Source: Caulobacter ginsengisoli (GTDB lineage Bacteria > Pseudomonadota > Alphaproteobacteria > Caulobacterales > Caulobacteraceae). Taken from it: DNA of 64,000 nt. Shown here piece by piece: positions 24,416 through 32,300 of the stretch. A model generated the notes under the pieces. That model had not been told where the DNA came from and did not search any database. It worked only from the letters and a program-made list of their open reading frames with translations. Within the stretch, counting starts at the first letter, position 1. Every line of letters begins with the position of its first letter. Location of the stretch: assembly GCF_030814835.1 (NCBI RefSeq), contig NZ_JAUSVS010000002.1, positions 496,001-560,000 on the forward strand, read 5' to 3'. A program made the translations under genes and the position numbers.

Positions 24416-25104
24416 CCGCGCTGGATCGCCGCCACGCCGAACATCGCGCCGTGGAACCAGGCTGTCAGACCCCACAGGACCAACGCCAGGGCGATCCGCC
24501 ACCAGCCGATCTCGCCAATCTTCAGCGGCTGTTTGCCGGTCAGGATGGCGGCGAACGGGACGTTCGAGGTCTTGGCGGTAAAGGCGGCGTAGCTTTCGCC
24601 CAGCGCCTTGCGGCGCTTGGCGTCGATGCTGACCGTTCCGAAGATGGCCAGCAGCAGCATGGTCCCGAACAGGATGACGCTGGGCGTGTCGCCGTTCAGG
24701 AACAGGTGGCCGGCCGCCCAGAGCGCCACGCCCCACAGGAAGGGGTGGCGGGTGATGCGCACCATGCCCTTCACCGCGTCGGGCTTGTCCAGCACGCCCT
24801 CCTGCTTGACGCTGGTGGGGTTGGGGGTGGTCAGGCCCGGCACGATCAACAGGAAGGCCAGCAGGGTGACGGCCATCTGCAGGTGACGGCCCCAGTCGGG
24901 CGCCTGCCAGTAGACCTCGCCCAGGCCGCGCGCCTGGATATAGCCCCAGATCAGCGCCCCCAGGCCGGCGAACGAGGCCAGGGTGAAGAGGCCCATATAA
25001 GGGCCTTCGCCGATGACCCTGACCAGCCCGCCCCGGATGGCGGTGCCGGAAATCAGCAGGTGGATAGCCAGGAAGAACAGCGCGGCGGCGATCAGCAGGG
25101 TCAT
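24412..25104 (-). CDS. NnrU-family membrane protein
   Basis: The 230-residue polytopic protein has about six hydrophobic spans and the NnrU core RITRHPFLWGVALWAAGHLFLNG (about 117-139), in which the RHPFLWG segment is characteristic. NnrU proteins were linked to nitric oxide reduction in rhodobacters, while relatives act as carotenoid isomerases (15-cis-zeta-carotene isomerase-like). No denitrification or carotenoid genes lie in the window, so the role is open. The upstream DNA is unusually AT-rich and contains promoter and operator-like sequences. Confidence 0.85.
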   Translation of the reverse strand: MTLLIAAALFFLAIHLLISGTAIRGGLVRVIGEGPYMGLFTLASFAGLGALIWGYIQARGLGEVYWQAPDWGRHLQMAVTLLAFLLIVPGLTTPNPTSVKQEGVLDKPDAVKGMVRITRHPFLWGVALWAAGHLFLNGDTPSVILFGTMLLLAIFGTVSIDAKRRKALGESYAAFTAKTSNVPFAAILTGKQPLKIGEIGWWRIALALVLWGLTAWFHGAMFGVAAIQRG

Positions 25105-25135
25105 GGCGGTCTCTCCGATTGGCGGGAGGATGGGC

Positions 25136-25161
25136 CTATAAATTTACACTGTCAATTATAG
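25136..25161 (-). promoter_or_regulatory. AT-rich promoter/operator region of the NnrU gene
   Basis: On the reverse strand GGCTATAATTGACA contains a consensus -10 TATAAT (complement of 25155-25160), followed by TTGACAGTGTAAA (complement of 25143-25155). That near-palindrome has one asymmetric pair and resembles TetR-type operators. CTATAA and TTATAG (25136-25141, 25156-25161) form outer inverted arms. No good -35 was found. A repressor bound here would cover the transcription start. Confidence 0.5.
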
Positions 25162-25162
25162 C

Positions 25163-25795
25163 CTATTCGTCTTCGTCCCAGGGCAGTTCGGGATCGTTGT
25201 CCGTCGCGGCGGGAGGAGGAGCGCGCGCGGGTTCGGGACGGGCGACGACCGGGGCGGGCTGAGGGGCGGCGGGTGGGCGGCGCAGAACCGCCTCGCTGCG
25301 GGCCAGCCAGCGGTTGGCCTCCTGGATGGCGGCGGCGGGGGAGGTGGCTTCGCGGCGGGCCTCGTCGCCGATCAGCCACAGGTCCAGCTCGAAATCGGGA
25401 TGGCGCGGGTCGTCGAAGATCAGCCGCAGGGTGACCTGGCTGGCCGTGGAGACCACCTGGTCCAGGGCCCGGCGCGGTTCGTTGCGGAAGGCCCGGGCCA
25501 CCACCCGGCCGTCGATCAGCAGCTCGGCTCCCATCAGCTCGTCGATGCGATAGACCAGGCACCAGGCGCCGCGGTCCCAGGCCACCGCCGCCAGGCCGCT
25601 CTCGAAGGCGAAGCCGGCGCCCCGACCGCGGCCCCTGGCGATCACCAGGCTGTCGGGCTCGGCCTTCAGCACCCGGCGCAGGGCCCGGCGGATACGGCGG
25701 TCCTCGTCCATCATCCAGATCGCCGCGCTGCCCAGGAAGGTGACCACCGTCCCGGCCAGTCCCAGCAGCAGCAGCATCCGCGCCAGATCGCCCAT
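25163..25795 (-). CDS. Uncharacterised protein with one N-terminal membrane anchor
   Basis: The 210-residue protein has one membrane segment at about residues 6-28, then a positively charged juxtamembrane stretch (DRRIRRALRRVLKAEP), a soluble beta-rich domain (about 45-150) and a Pro/Ala-rich tail ending in acidic residues (ELPWDEDE). The family is not recognised. The segment WDRGAWCLVYRIDELMGAELLIDG suggests a small ligand- or protein-binding sheet. GGGAG lies just before the ATG. It is co-directional with the DUF2145 operon upstream, 32 bases away, and may be its last gene. Confidence 0.6.
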   Translation of the reverse strand: MGDLARMLLLLGLAGTVVTFLGSAAIWMMDEDRRIRRALRRVLKAEPDSLVIARGRGRGAGFAFESGLAAVAWDRGAWCLVYRIDELMGAELLIDGRVVARAFRNEPRRALDQVVSTASQVTLRLIFDDPRHPDFELDLWLIGDEARREATSPAAAIQEANRWLARSEAVLRRPPAAPQPAPVVARPEPARAPPPAATDNDPELPWDEDE

Positions 25796-25827
25796 GGTCT
25801 CCCGCTTAACCGGAGTCCGGGGCCGCG

Positions 25828-26625
25828 TCAGCCAGGGCGTTGAAACGAATAGCTGGTCGCCGACAGAGCGTTGTCGGCCATGAAGGGGGCGATCGACTCA
25901 TAGGCGGCGGTGACGATGGGCCCGTCCTGGTCGTCGACGGCCAGGCGGCCATCCAGCATCGGTCCGATCAGCCGGGTCAGCGGGTCGACCTTGATGACCG
26001 AGGGCTTGAACCATTTCCGAAGGTTCACCCGGACCTGGTCGGGATCGTTGGTCTGCCAGGCGGCGCAGGCGACGATATCCAGCACGAAGGTGTTGCAGTT
26101 CTGGTGGCGGCTCTCGAACGGGTTGGCGACCAGTCCGTAGGAGGGGATGTGCATCGCCGCATAGGTCGGCGAGTCGATCACCGCCAGCAGCCGCCGCTGC
26201 ATCTCGGGCGTGGGCAGGATCACCGCCACATCGTCCTCGACCGAGCCCTGCATGAAGTTGGTTGGCCAGTCCTGGACCAGGGACGAGCGGTCCTTGGGCA
26301 GGGCTTTGCCGTCGCCCTGGTAGAGATTGTAGACCGCATAGCCCTTGAGCTGGCCGCCGTCGGTCTTGATGTCGCGATACACCCAGAAGGCGCCGTGGGT
26401 GTAGCTAAGTCCCTCGGGCATCGAACGCCGCGCCCTCCCCGAGCGAAAGACCATGGCCACGCGCCCCCCTCGGGTGGCCAGGTCCTTCTCCAGCGCCTTG
26501 CCGAAGGCTGCGGCCTGCGGCGGCGTCAGATGTTTGGCGGATCCAGCCGCCGAACTGTCCTGGGCGAGCGCCGGCTCGGCCGCCGGCAGGGCGGCCAGGG
26601 CCAGCAGCAAGGATCGCCGGTTCAC
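25828..26625 (-). CDS. DUF2145 domain-containing exported protein
   Basis: The 265-residue protein begins at a GTG that overlaps the upstream stop (GTGA). The signal MNRRSLLLALAALPAAEPALAQ has paired Arg before the hydrophobic core and may use Tat or Sec. The mature part carries the DUF2145 signatures YTHGAFWVYR (about 83-92), YNLYQGDG and SRHQNCNTFVLDI (about 170-182). The conserved Cys, His and Asn recall NlpC/P60-like or papain-like hydrolases. Exact biochemical role is unknown. It is coupled to the 124-residue exported protein gene upstream. Confidence 0.8.
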   Translation of the reverse strand: MNRRSLLLALAALPAAEPALAQDSSAAGSAKHLTPPQAAAFGKALEKDLATRGGRVAMVFRSGRARRSMPEGLSYTHGAFWVYRDIKTDGGQLKGYAVYNLYQGDGKALPKDRSSLVQDWPTNFMQGSVEDDVAVILPTPEMQRRLLAVIDSPTYAAMHIPSYGLVANPFESRHQNCNTFVLDIVACAAWQTNDPDQVRVNLRKWFKPSVIKVDPLTRLIGPMLDGRLAVDDQDGPIVTAAYESIAPFMADNALSATSYSFQRPG

Positions 26626-26996
26626 TTCGGTTTCTGGACTTCGTAGGGGACGACCGGGGCCGGCTGGGGCGCCAGCACCACCCGGTCAGTCACCGTCAAG
26701 GGCTGGCCGGAGAAGTCGGCGGCGTCCGAGCCGGCCTGGCTGGTCCCGTCGGCCAGGGCCATGCTGCTGTCGCCCACCCCCTGGGCGGTGCTGCCCACCG
26801 CCGCCGAGCCCCCAGCCGCCACCATCAGGGGCAGGGCGACGACGCCGGCCACGGTCTTGACCCCCGCCTCGGCGAAGGCGGAGACGGCCTGGGCCGACTG
26901 GTCGGAGGCGGTGGAATAGTTGGTGACGCTGTCGGCCTGGGCGAGGGCCGGAGCCGCGAAGATGAGGGCTGTGATGGGCAGAATGGCGAGACGCAT
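26622..26996 (-). CDS. Small exported protein, function unknown
   Basis: The 124-residue product has a Sec signal (about 1-20, ending ALAQ) and a low-complexity mature part rich in Ala, Ser and Gly (about 30-90) that includes a hydrophobic stretch VKTVAGVVALPLMVAAGG. It is four-base coupled to the DUF2145 gene downstream, so the two probably work together in the envelope. Two adjacent inverted repeats lie 20 bases upstream of its ATG, marking a likely regulated promoter. Confidence 0.7.
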   Translation of the reverse strand: MRLAILPITALIFAAPALAQADSVTNYSTASDQSAQAVSAFAEAGVKTVAGVVALPLMVAAGGSAAVGSTAQGVGDSSMALADGTSQAGSDAADFSGQPLTVTDRVVLAPQPAPVVPYEVQKPK

Positions 26997-27015
26997 GAAC
27001 GCTTCCTCGTCGTGA

Positions 27016-27042
27016 GTGAGCGCTCACAATCAAATTGGATTG
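27016..27042. promoter_or_regulatory. Adjacent inverted repeats upstream of the DUF2145 operon
   Basis: GTGAGCGCTCAC (27016-27027) is a perfect 12-bp palindrome, immediately joined to CAATC-N6-GATTG (27027-27042), a second inverted repeat in AT-rich DNA. They lie 20-46 bases before the ATG at 26996, where promoter and operator are expected. GTGAGCGCTCAC-type sequences are common TetR-family sites. The regulator is not identified. Confidence 0.5.
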
Positions 27043-27068
27043 CGGCCGAATTGTGGCAAGGCGGCCGG

Positions 27069-27434
27069 CTAGAAGACCACCTTCTCCTCGCCCCACCACA
27101 GCGGTGAGCGGGGCAGGTCGATGAATTTCCGCTCGTCCTCCAGCAGCAGCCGGCCGGCCTCGGCGGCTTTGGGATCGGTGGCGCTGAGAGCCATGTCCTC
27201 GAAACTGTCCCACCACAGCTGAGCGACGCCGTCATAGCCCTCGGGGCCGGCCCGGGCGGTCCGCAGGTCGGCGGAGATCTCAGCCGGCAGGCTGTGCATC
27301 TGCACATAGCGGCGGATACGCAGCGGCTCTCGGACGCTGGCCACCAGCGGGGCGTGGGTGTTCCACCAGTAGTCCTGGAAGGCCTCTCTGCTGAGGGTGG
27401 GCAGGCGGGTCAGGCAGAAGGTCAGCTTGATCAT
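27069..27434 (-). CDS. EthD-domain protein
   Basis: The 121-residue dimeric alpha/beta-barrel protein starts IKLTFCLTRLPTLSREAFQD and continues with the EthD hallmark YWWNTHAPLV (about 22-31). The C-terminus LPRSPLWWGEEKVVF matches the conserved pattern of family members that keep a functional Glu. EthD proteins include small oxygenase or polyketide-tailoring barrels, and the substrate here is unknown. Its ATG overlaps the stop of the upstream GNAT gene by four bases, so the genes are translationally coupled. Confidence 0.82.
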   Translation of the reverse strand: MIKLTFCLTRLPTLSREAFQDYWWNTHAPLVASVREPLRIRRYVQMHSLPAEISADLRTARAGPEGYDGVAQLWWDSFEDMALSATDPKAAEAGRLLLEDERKFIDLPRSPLWWGEEKVVF

Positions 27435-27958
27435 GACAATGTCTCGCGTTCGAGGCCGTAGAGGATGGTCTTGAGGCCACTCTCCAGGAAGACGCCCTGG
27501 CGCTGGAAGCCGACGGACCGCGAGCAGCCCTGGGCGGCGTCGTTGTCGGCCTCGTGGGCGATCCAGGCGGTGCGGGCCTCCGGGAACAGCGGAAAGGCGA
27601 CCTGGGCCAGGTAGGCGCGCAGCATGGCCGCGCCCAGGCCGATGCCGATCAGGTCGGGCTCGCCGATATAGAGGTCGACACCGATTCCTTCTTCCTGGCC
27701 GATCATCGCGGCCCAGTCAGGGAAGTCGCTGAGCCGGTAGCACTGCAGATAGCCGAAGGGCGCGTCCAGCCAGGCCAGGTGACAGTGGGTGGCCGTGTCT
27801 CCGGAAAGGCGCGGGTCGTATTTCTCGGCGATCTCGTCCAGCGAGATCGGGGTCTTCTGGAAGAAGCGGCGCAGGTGGCGCCGGTTCAGCCAGTCATGCA
27901 GCAGCGGGAAGTCGGCGCCGGTCAGCTCAGTGAAGCCGATGACCGGCGGGCTCGTCAC
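27431..27958 (-). CDS. GNAT acetyltransferase, AAC(6')/siderophore-type
   Basis: The 175-residue protein resembles the aminoglycoside 6'-acetyltransferase/IucB-like GNAT group: LLHDWLNRRHLRRFF (about 19-33), CYRLSDFPDW, GVDLYIGEPDLIGIGLGAAMLRAYL (acetyl-CoA loop, about 93-117) and NDAAQGCSRSVGF near the C-terminus. Similar chromosomal genes mostly acetylate small amines; resistance should not be assumed. It lies between exonuclease III and EthD genes, with four-base overlaps on both sides, in one operon. Confidence 0.83.
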   Translation of the reverse strand: MTSPPVIGFTELTGADFPLLHDWLNRRHLRRFFQKTPISLDEIAEKYDPRLSGDTATHCHLAWLDAPFGYLQCYRLSDFPDWAAMIGQEEGIGVDLYIGEPDLIGIGLGAAMLRAYLAQVAFPLFPEARTAWIAHEADNDAAQGCSRSVGFQRQGVFLESGLKTILYGLERETLS

Positions 27959-28734
27959 AACGCCAGCTCGATGACCACCGGCACATGGTCGGACGGCTTT
28001 TCGCCCCCCCGCACGTCGCGGTGGATGTCGACCGCCCGCAGCCTGTCGGCGGCCTGGGGCGAGAGCAGGTGGTGGTCGATGCGGATGCCGTGATTCCTGG
28101 GCCAGGCGCCGGCCTGATAATCCCAGAAGGTGTAGCCGCCGGGCGTGCCGTCCAGCTGCATGTAGGCGTCGGTGAGGCCCAGGTTCTTGAGGGCCCGGAA
28201 GGCGCCCCGGCTCTCGGGCTGGAAGAGGGCGTCGCCCAGCCAGCCCTCCGGCTTGTCGGCGTCCTCCGGCTCGGGGATGACATTGTAGTCGCCGCAGATG
28301 ACCAGCGGCTCCTCCAGCGCCAGCAGGCCGCGGGCGTGGGTGTTCAGCCGCTTCATCCAGCCCAGCTTGTAGGTGAACTTCTCCGTCCCGATCGGATTGC
28401 CGTTGGGCAGGTAGATGCCGCAGACCCGCACCGGGCTGGGACCCGACACCACCGCCTCGATGTAGCGGGCGTGCTCGTCGCCATCATCGCCCGGCAGCCC
28501 CTTGCGGACATCCTCCAGCGGCGTCTTCGACAGCATGGCGACACCGTTGTAGGTCTTCTGGCCATGGACGGCGACGTTGTAGCCCAGCCGCTCGAACGCC
28601 TCGGCCGGGAACTTCTCGTCGATGCACTTGATCTCCTGCAGGCAGGCGACGTCGGGCGAGGCCTCCTCGAACCAGGCCAATACAGTTTCCAGGCGAGCAT
28701 TGACCGAGTTTACGTTCCAAGTGGCGATACGCAT
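27955..28734 (-). CDS. xthA: Exodeoxyribonuclease III
   Basis: The 259-residue AP endonuclease/3'-5' exonuclease acts in base excision repair. Catalytic motifs are ATWNVNSVNARL (about 4-15), CLQEIKCIDEKFP (metal-binding Glu, about 31-43), VCGIYLPNGNPIG, CGDYNVIPEPEDAD and the C-terminal SDHVPVVIEL (catalytic Asp-His). It is the first gene of the xthA-GNAT-EthD operon, coupled by ATGA overlap. It diverges from a small membrane protein gene across 36 bases. Confidence 0.92.
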   Translation of the reverse strand: MRIATWNVNSVNARLETVLAWFEEASPDVACLQEIKCIDEKFPAEAFERLGYNVAVHGQKTYNGVAMLSKTPLEDVRKGLPGDDGDEHARYIEAVVSGPSPVRVCGIYLPNGNPIGTEKFTYKLGWMKRLNTHARGLLALEEPLVICGDYNVIPEPEDADKPEGWLGDALFQPESRGAFRALKNLGLTDAYMQLDGTPGGYTFWDYQAGAWPRNHGIRIDHHLLSPQAADRLRAVDIHRDVRGGEKPSDHVPVVIELAL

Positions 28735-28770
28735 TGACGGCTCCGCGCGAGGTGAGGAAGGCTAGGTCGC

Positions 28771-29124
28771 ATGGCAGGGGCGCTCAAGACCAGAGGTGAA
28801 CGCGCCAGGGGCAGCCCTGAGCGCGGCGGGCAGATGGTGCTGCTGGTCATCGCCACCGGCCTGTGCGCCATCCTGGCGCCGATCGGGGCGGTGGGGGCGC
28901 TGTTCTCGCCGCTGGTGTTCGACGAGCGCGGCAACCTGCTCAACCCGCTGGCCTGGCTGGGCTTCCTGCTGATGGTCAGTTTCTGGATCGTCTGCATCAT
29001 CGCCCCGTTCATCGCCTGGGTGTTGTGGACCCGCAAGCAGGCGCGCGGCGCCTGGACCGCCATCGCCGCGCCGGCGGTGTGGATCCTGGCGACGGTGACC
29101 ATCCTGCAGTTCATTCCGGGCTAG
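28771..29124 (+). CDS. Small membrane protein, function unknown
   Basis: The 117-residue protein has a basic N-terminus (about 1-20) then three hydrophobic spans (about 22-42, 53-80, 92-113). No family is recognised. AGGAAGG lies about ten bases before ATG 28771; an internal ATG at 28834 would start at the first membrane span and is an alternative. It is followed 34 bases later by the FAD-dependent oxidoreductase gene on the same strand. Confidence 0.6.
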   Translation: MAGALKTRGERARGSPERGGQMVLLVIATGLCAILAPIGAVGALFSPLVFDERGNLLNPLAWLGFLLMVSFWIVCIIAPFIAWVLWTRKQARGAWTAIAAPAVWILATVTILQFIPG

Positions 29125-29158
29125 CTGCCCTAACGGTACGCGGCTAGTTGAAACGGCC

Positions 29159-30598
29159 ATGGACATGCCGCGCCGCGAGTCGCCCCCGCCTCAGACCATC
29201 GCCATCGTGGGCGGCGGGTTCAGCGGAACCGTACTGGCGCTGAAGCTCTCGGGCGCGGACCCGTCCCTCGACATCCTGCTGATCGAGCGCGACCGGCGGC
29301 TGGGCCGGGGCCTGGCCTACGGGGCCTGCGGACCCGAACACCTGCTCAACGTGCCGGTCAGCCGCATGGAGTTGGGCCTGACGCCCAGCTTCGCGGCGTT
29401 TCTGGACGATCACCGCGAGGCCCTGGCCGACGCCATCGCCGAAGCCGGCGGCGACCTGACCGCCGCCTTCGTGCCCAGGGCGCTGTTCGGCGACTATCTG
29501 CAGGCCCGCATCGAAGCCGCCGTAGCGGCGGGAACGATCCGCGCCGTCAAGGGCGAGGCCGTGGCGGTCGAGCCCGGCGCCCGGGCCACGATCGTCCTGG
29601 CCGACGGCCGGCGGCTGGCGGCCGACCGGGTGGTGCTGGCCACCGGCAACCTGCCGCCGGCCTCGCCGTTCCGGGCCGAGGAGGCGGTGGTCGACAGCCG
29701 CTTCTACGTGCCTGACCCCTGGGCGGCCGACGCCTTCGATGGGCTGGACCCGGACGCGCCGGTGCTGCTGGTCGGGGCCGGGCTGACCATGGTCGACATC
29801 GCCCTGAAACTGGCCGCCGAGGGCCATCGCGGCCTGATGCTGGCCACCTCCCGCCGGGGCCTGGCCCCCCGCTCGCACCGCCATGGCGGCGCCTGGACGG
29901 CCCAGCCGCTGCACACGGGCCTCAGCCCCCGGGCGCTGATGGGGGCCCTGCGCGCGCAGATCGACGAGGCCACCGCCGCCGACGTCCCCTGGCAGCGGGT
30001 GTTCGACGCCGCCCGGCCGGTGGTGGCCAGCGTCTGGTCCGGCTGGAGCCTCAAGCAGCGCCGCCAGTTCCTGCGCCACCTGCGCACCCGCTGGGACGTC
30101 CACCGCCACCGCATGGCCCCCCGCATCGGCGCGGCCCTGCAGGCCCTGCTGGACAGCGGCCAACTGCGAGTCGCGCCCGGCCGCCTGCGCCGCTTCGAGG
30201 CGGACGCGGCGGGGATCGCCGCCGAACTGGTCGCCCCACACGGCGCGGCCCAGTCCGTCCGCGCCGCCCGCATCATCAACTGCACCGGCCCCCGCAGCGA
30301 CTTCGGTCGCATCGAAATCCCCCTGGTCGCGGATTTGCGCCGCAGAGGGCTGCTGCGCCCCGATCCGCTGGGCCTGGGCCTGGACACCGACGACTGCGCC
30401 ATGGTGGGGCAGGGGGGCACGCCCTCGGCCTGGCTCTATGCTTTGGGTCCGCTGACAAGGCCGGCCTGGTGGGAGGTCACCGCCGTCCCCGAGATCGCCG
30501 TGCAGGCCGACCGGCTGGTCAAGGTCCTGACCCATCCGGAAGAGGCGGTGGCGACGCCGCTCAGCGACGCCTTCATCGACCTGGGCGCAGGGATCTAG
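29159..30598 (+). CDS. FAD/NAD(P)-binding protein (HcpA/SidA-like FAD-NAD(P) domain)
   Basis: The 479-residue protein starts with a dinucleotide fold IAIVGGGFSGTVLALKL (about 14-30), followed by RDRRLGRGLAYG and HLLNVPVSRM, typical of the FAD-NAD(P)-binding family. A second nucleotide site, VLLVGAGLTMVDIALKLA (about 202-219), is followed by SRRGLAPRSHR. Members are often annotated as hydroxyacylglutathione hydrolase-like or siderophore N-monooxygenase-like, but the reaction is unknown. Its stop overlaps the convergent erpA stop by four bases. Confidence 0.8.
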   Translation: MDMPRRESPPPQTIAIVGGGFSGTVLALKLSGADPSLDILLIERDRRLGRGLAYGACGPEHLLNVPVSRMELGLTPSFAAFLDDHREALADAIAEAGGDLTAAFVPRALFGDYLQARIEAAVAAGTIRAVKGEAVAVEPGARATIVLADGRRLAADRVVLATGNLPPASPFRAEEAVVDSRFYVPDPWAADAFDGLDPDAPVLLVGAGLTMVDIALKLAAEGHRGLMLATSRRGLAPRSHRHGGAWTAQPLHTGLSPRALMGALRAQIDEATAADVPWQRVFDAARPVVASVWSGWSLKQRRQFLRHLRTRWDVHRHRMAPRIGAALQALLDSGQLRVAPGRLRRFEADAAGIAAELVAPHGAAQSVRAARIINCTGPRSDFGRIEIPLVADLRRRGLLRPDPLGLGLDTDDCAMVGQGGTPSAWLYALGPLTRPAWWEVTAVPEIAVQADRLVKVLTHPEEAVATPLSDAFIDLGAGI

Positions 30599-30927
30599 AT
30601 CGAGAAACTTACGCCGCAGCCGCAGCTGCTCTTGGCATTGGGGTTGCGGACCTTGAATTCCGCTCCGGCCAGTTCGTCGACGAAATCGATCTCCGAGCCC
30701 TTCAGCAGGGCCAGCGAGATGTCATCCACCAACGCCGCGGCCCCGTCGCGCTCGATGCGCAGGTCGCCCGGCTCACCCGTCTCGACCAGGTCGAAGCGGT
30801 ACTGGAAGCCTGAGCAGCCGCCGCCGTCGACCGCCACCCGCAGCATCACCGGATGGCCTTCCTTGGCCGAAATGGCGTGCAGCCGCTGGGCGGCGCTGGC
30901 GGAAAGGGTGAGGGGTTGGTCGCGCAT
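30595..30927 (-). CDS. erpA: Iron-sulfur cluster insertion protein (A-type carrier)
   Basis: The 110-residue A-type carrier delivers Fe-S clusters to apo-enzymes. The three ligand cysteines are in [11 protein letters not shown] (about 34-44) and the C-terminal SSCGCGVSF (about 99-107). The N-terminal [14 protein letters not shown] is standard for ErpA/IscA. ErpA is favoured over IscA because there is no isc/suf cluster and the gene is next to dgt, as in other alphaproteobacteria. It diverges from dgt across 66 bases. Confidence 0.88.
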   Translation of the reverse strand: MRDQPLTLSASAAQRLHAISAKEGHPVMLRVAVDGGGCSGFQYRFDLVETGEPGDLRIERDGAAALVDDISLALLKGSEIDFVDELAGAEFKVRNPNAKSSCGCGVSFSI

Positions 30928-30993
30928 GCCTGTGGAAAACTCCTGGAACTCCTATATGTGCAACCCCGCGCCGCCTGGAAAGGGGCGCCGTCG

Positions 30994-32193
30994 ATGTCAG
31001 GGCCGCCGATGAGCTCCAGCTTCCAGTATCCGCCTCGGGCGGCCTATGCCGAAGATTTTTCGAAATCCCTCGGCCGCCAGCACCCGGAAGCCCCCAGCCG
31101 CACCCGCTCGCCCTTCGCCCGCGACCGCGACCGCATCATCCATTCCACCGCCTTCCGCCGGCTGAAGGAGAAGACCCAGGTCTTCGTCGCCCACGAAGGC
31201 GACCACTACCGCACTCGCCTGACCCACAGCCTGGAGGTCGCCCAGATCGCCCGCTCGCTGGCCGTGGCCCTGGGGCTGGACGCCGATCTCGCCGAGGCCA
31301 TCGCATTGGCCCACGACCTGGGCCACCCGCCGTTCGGCCATGCCGGCGAGGATCAGCTGGACGAGGACATGCAGCCGTTCGGCGGCTTCGATCACAATGT
31401 GCAGACCTTCCGGGTGGTGACCGAGCTGGAGCATCGCTATCCGGACTTCCTGGGCCTCAACCTGACCTGGGAGACGCTTGAGGGGGTCATCAAGCACAAC
31501 GGCCCGGTCACCGACCGGCTGGACCGGCCCAGCTGGACGGCGGTGGCGCGGTTCAACAACAGCTTCGACCTGCGCCTGGACGGCTGGCCCTCGGCCGAGG
31601 CCCAGGTCGCCGCCATCGCCGACGATATCGCCTACAACAACCATGACGTCGATGACGGCGTGCAGGCGGGCCTGCTGAAGCTGGACGAACTGCTCGACGT
31701 GCCGCTGATCGGCCCGATCCTGCATGGCGTGCAAAGCGAGCGGCCGGACCTGGACGAGCGACTGGTGCGCATGGAGGCGGTGCGCCGGATGATCGGGGCC
31801 ATGATCGACGACGTCATGGGCGAGACCCTGCGCCGCGCCCAGGTCGCCCGGCTGGACGGTCCCGAGGCGGTCCGCACGCTGGGGCATGCCCTGGTCGCCT
31901 TCTCGCCCGACATGGGCGAGGACCTGGCCCGGTTGCGCCAGTTCCTGTTCGACAGGATGTACCGCCACTGGCGCGTCAACCGCACCCGCAGCCAGGCCCG
32001 CCGAATTCTGGCCGAGATGTTCGGGTTGTATATGAGCGAACCCGAGGTGCTGCCCACCGAATGGTTCGCCCGCTCGCAGAACCGCGACGACGCCGGACGG
32101 GCCCGGGTGGTGTGCGACTACATCGCCGGAATGACCGACCGGTTCGCCATCGAGGAACACCGCCGCCTGTTCCAGCTCGACGCCTGGAACTGA
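30994..32193 (+). CDS. dgt: Deoxyguanosinetriphosphate triphosphohydrolase-like protein
   Basis: The 399-residue HD-domain enzyme releases triphosphate from dNTPs and helps balance nucleotide pools. The metal site is clear: [18 protein letters not shown] (His), [19 protein letters not shown] (His-Asp) and a later [12 protein letters not shown] (Asp). The N-terminal [22 protein letters not shown] matches the short dGTPase-like type. AAAGGGG at 30979-30985 supports ATG 30994; the frame is open further upstream but overlaps the divergent erpA gene. The argS gene that follows dgt in many rhizobia is absent here. Confidence 0.9.
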   Translation: MSGPPMSSSFQYPPRAAYAEDFSKSLGRQHPEAPSRTRSPFARDRDRIIHSTAFRRLKEKTQVFVAHEGDHYRTRLTHSLEVAQIARSLAVALGLDADLAEAIALAHDLGHPPFGHAGEDQLDEDMQPFGGFDHNVQTFRVVTELEHRYPDFLGLNLTWETLEGVIKHNGPVTDRLDRPSWTAVARFNNSFDLRLDGWPSAEAQVAAIADDIAYNNHDVDDGVQAGLLKLDELLDVPLIGPILHGVQSERPDLDERLVRMEAVRRMIGAMIDDVMGETLRRAQVARLDGPEAVRTLGHALVAFSPDMGEDLARLRQFLFDRMYRHWRVNRTRSQARRILAEMFGLYMSEPEVLPTEWFARSQNRDDAGRARVVCDYIAGMTDRFAIEEHRRLFQLDAWN

Positions 32194-32300
32194 TCCACCG
32201 GTTTTATGGCGGTGAGGGGCCGGGCCTCGATACATTGTTAAGATTGGGTGTGTGATTCGTTAGCCACGTTTCCCACATTCCGCCCGGAGCTTTCCGTCCG

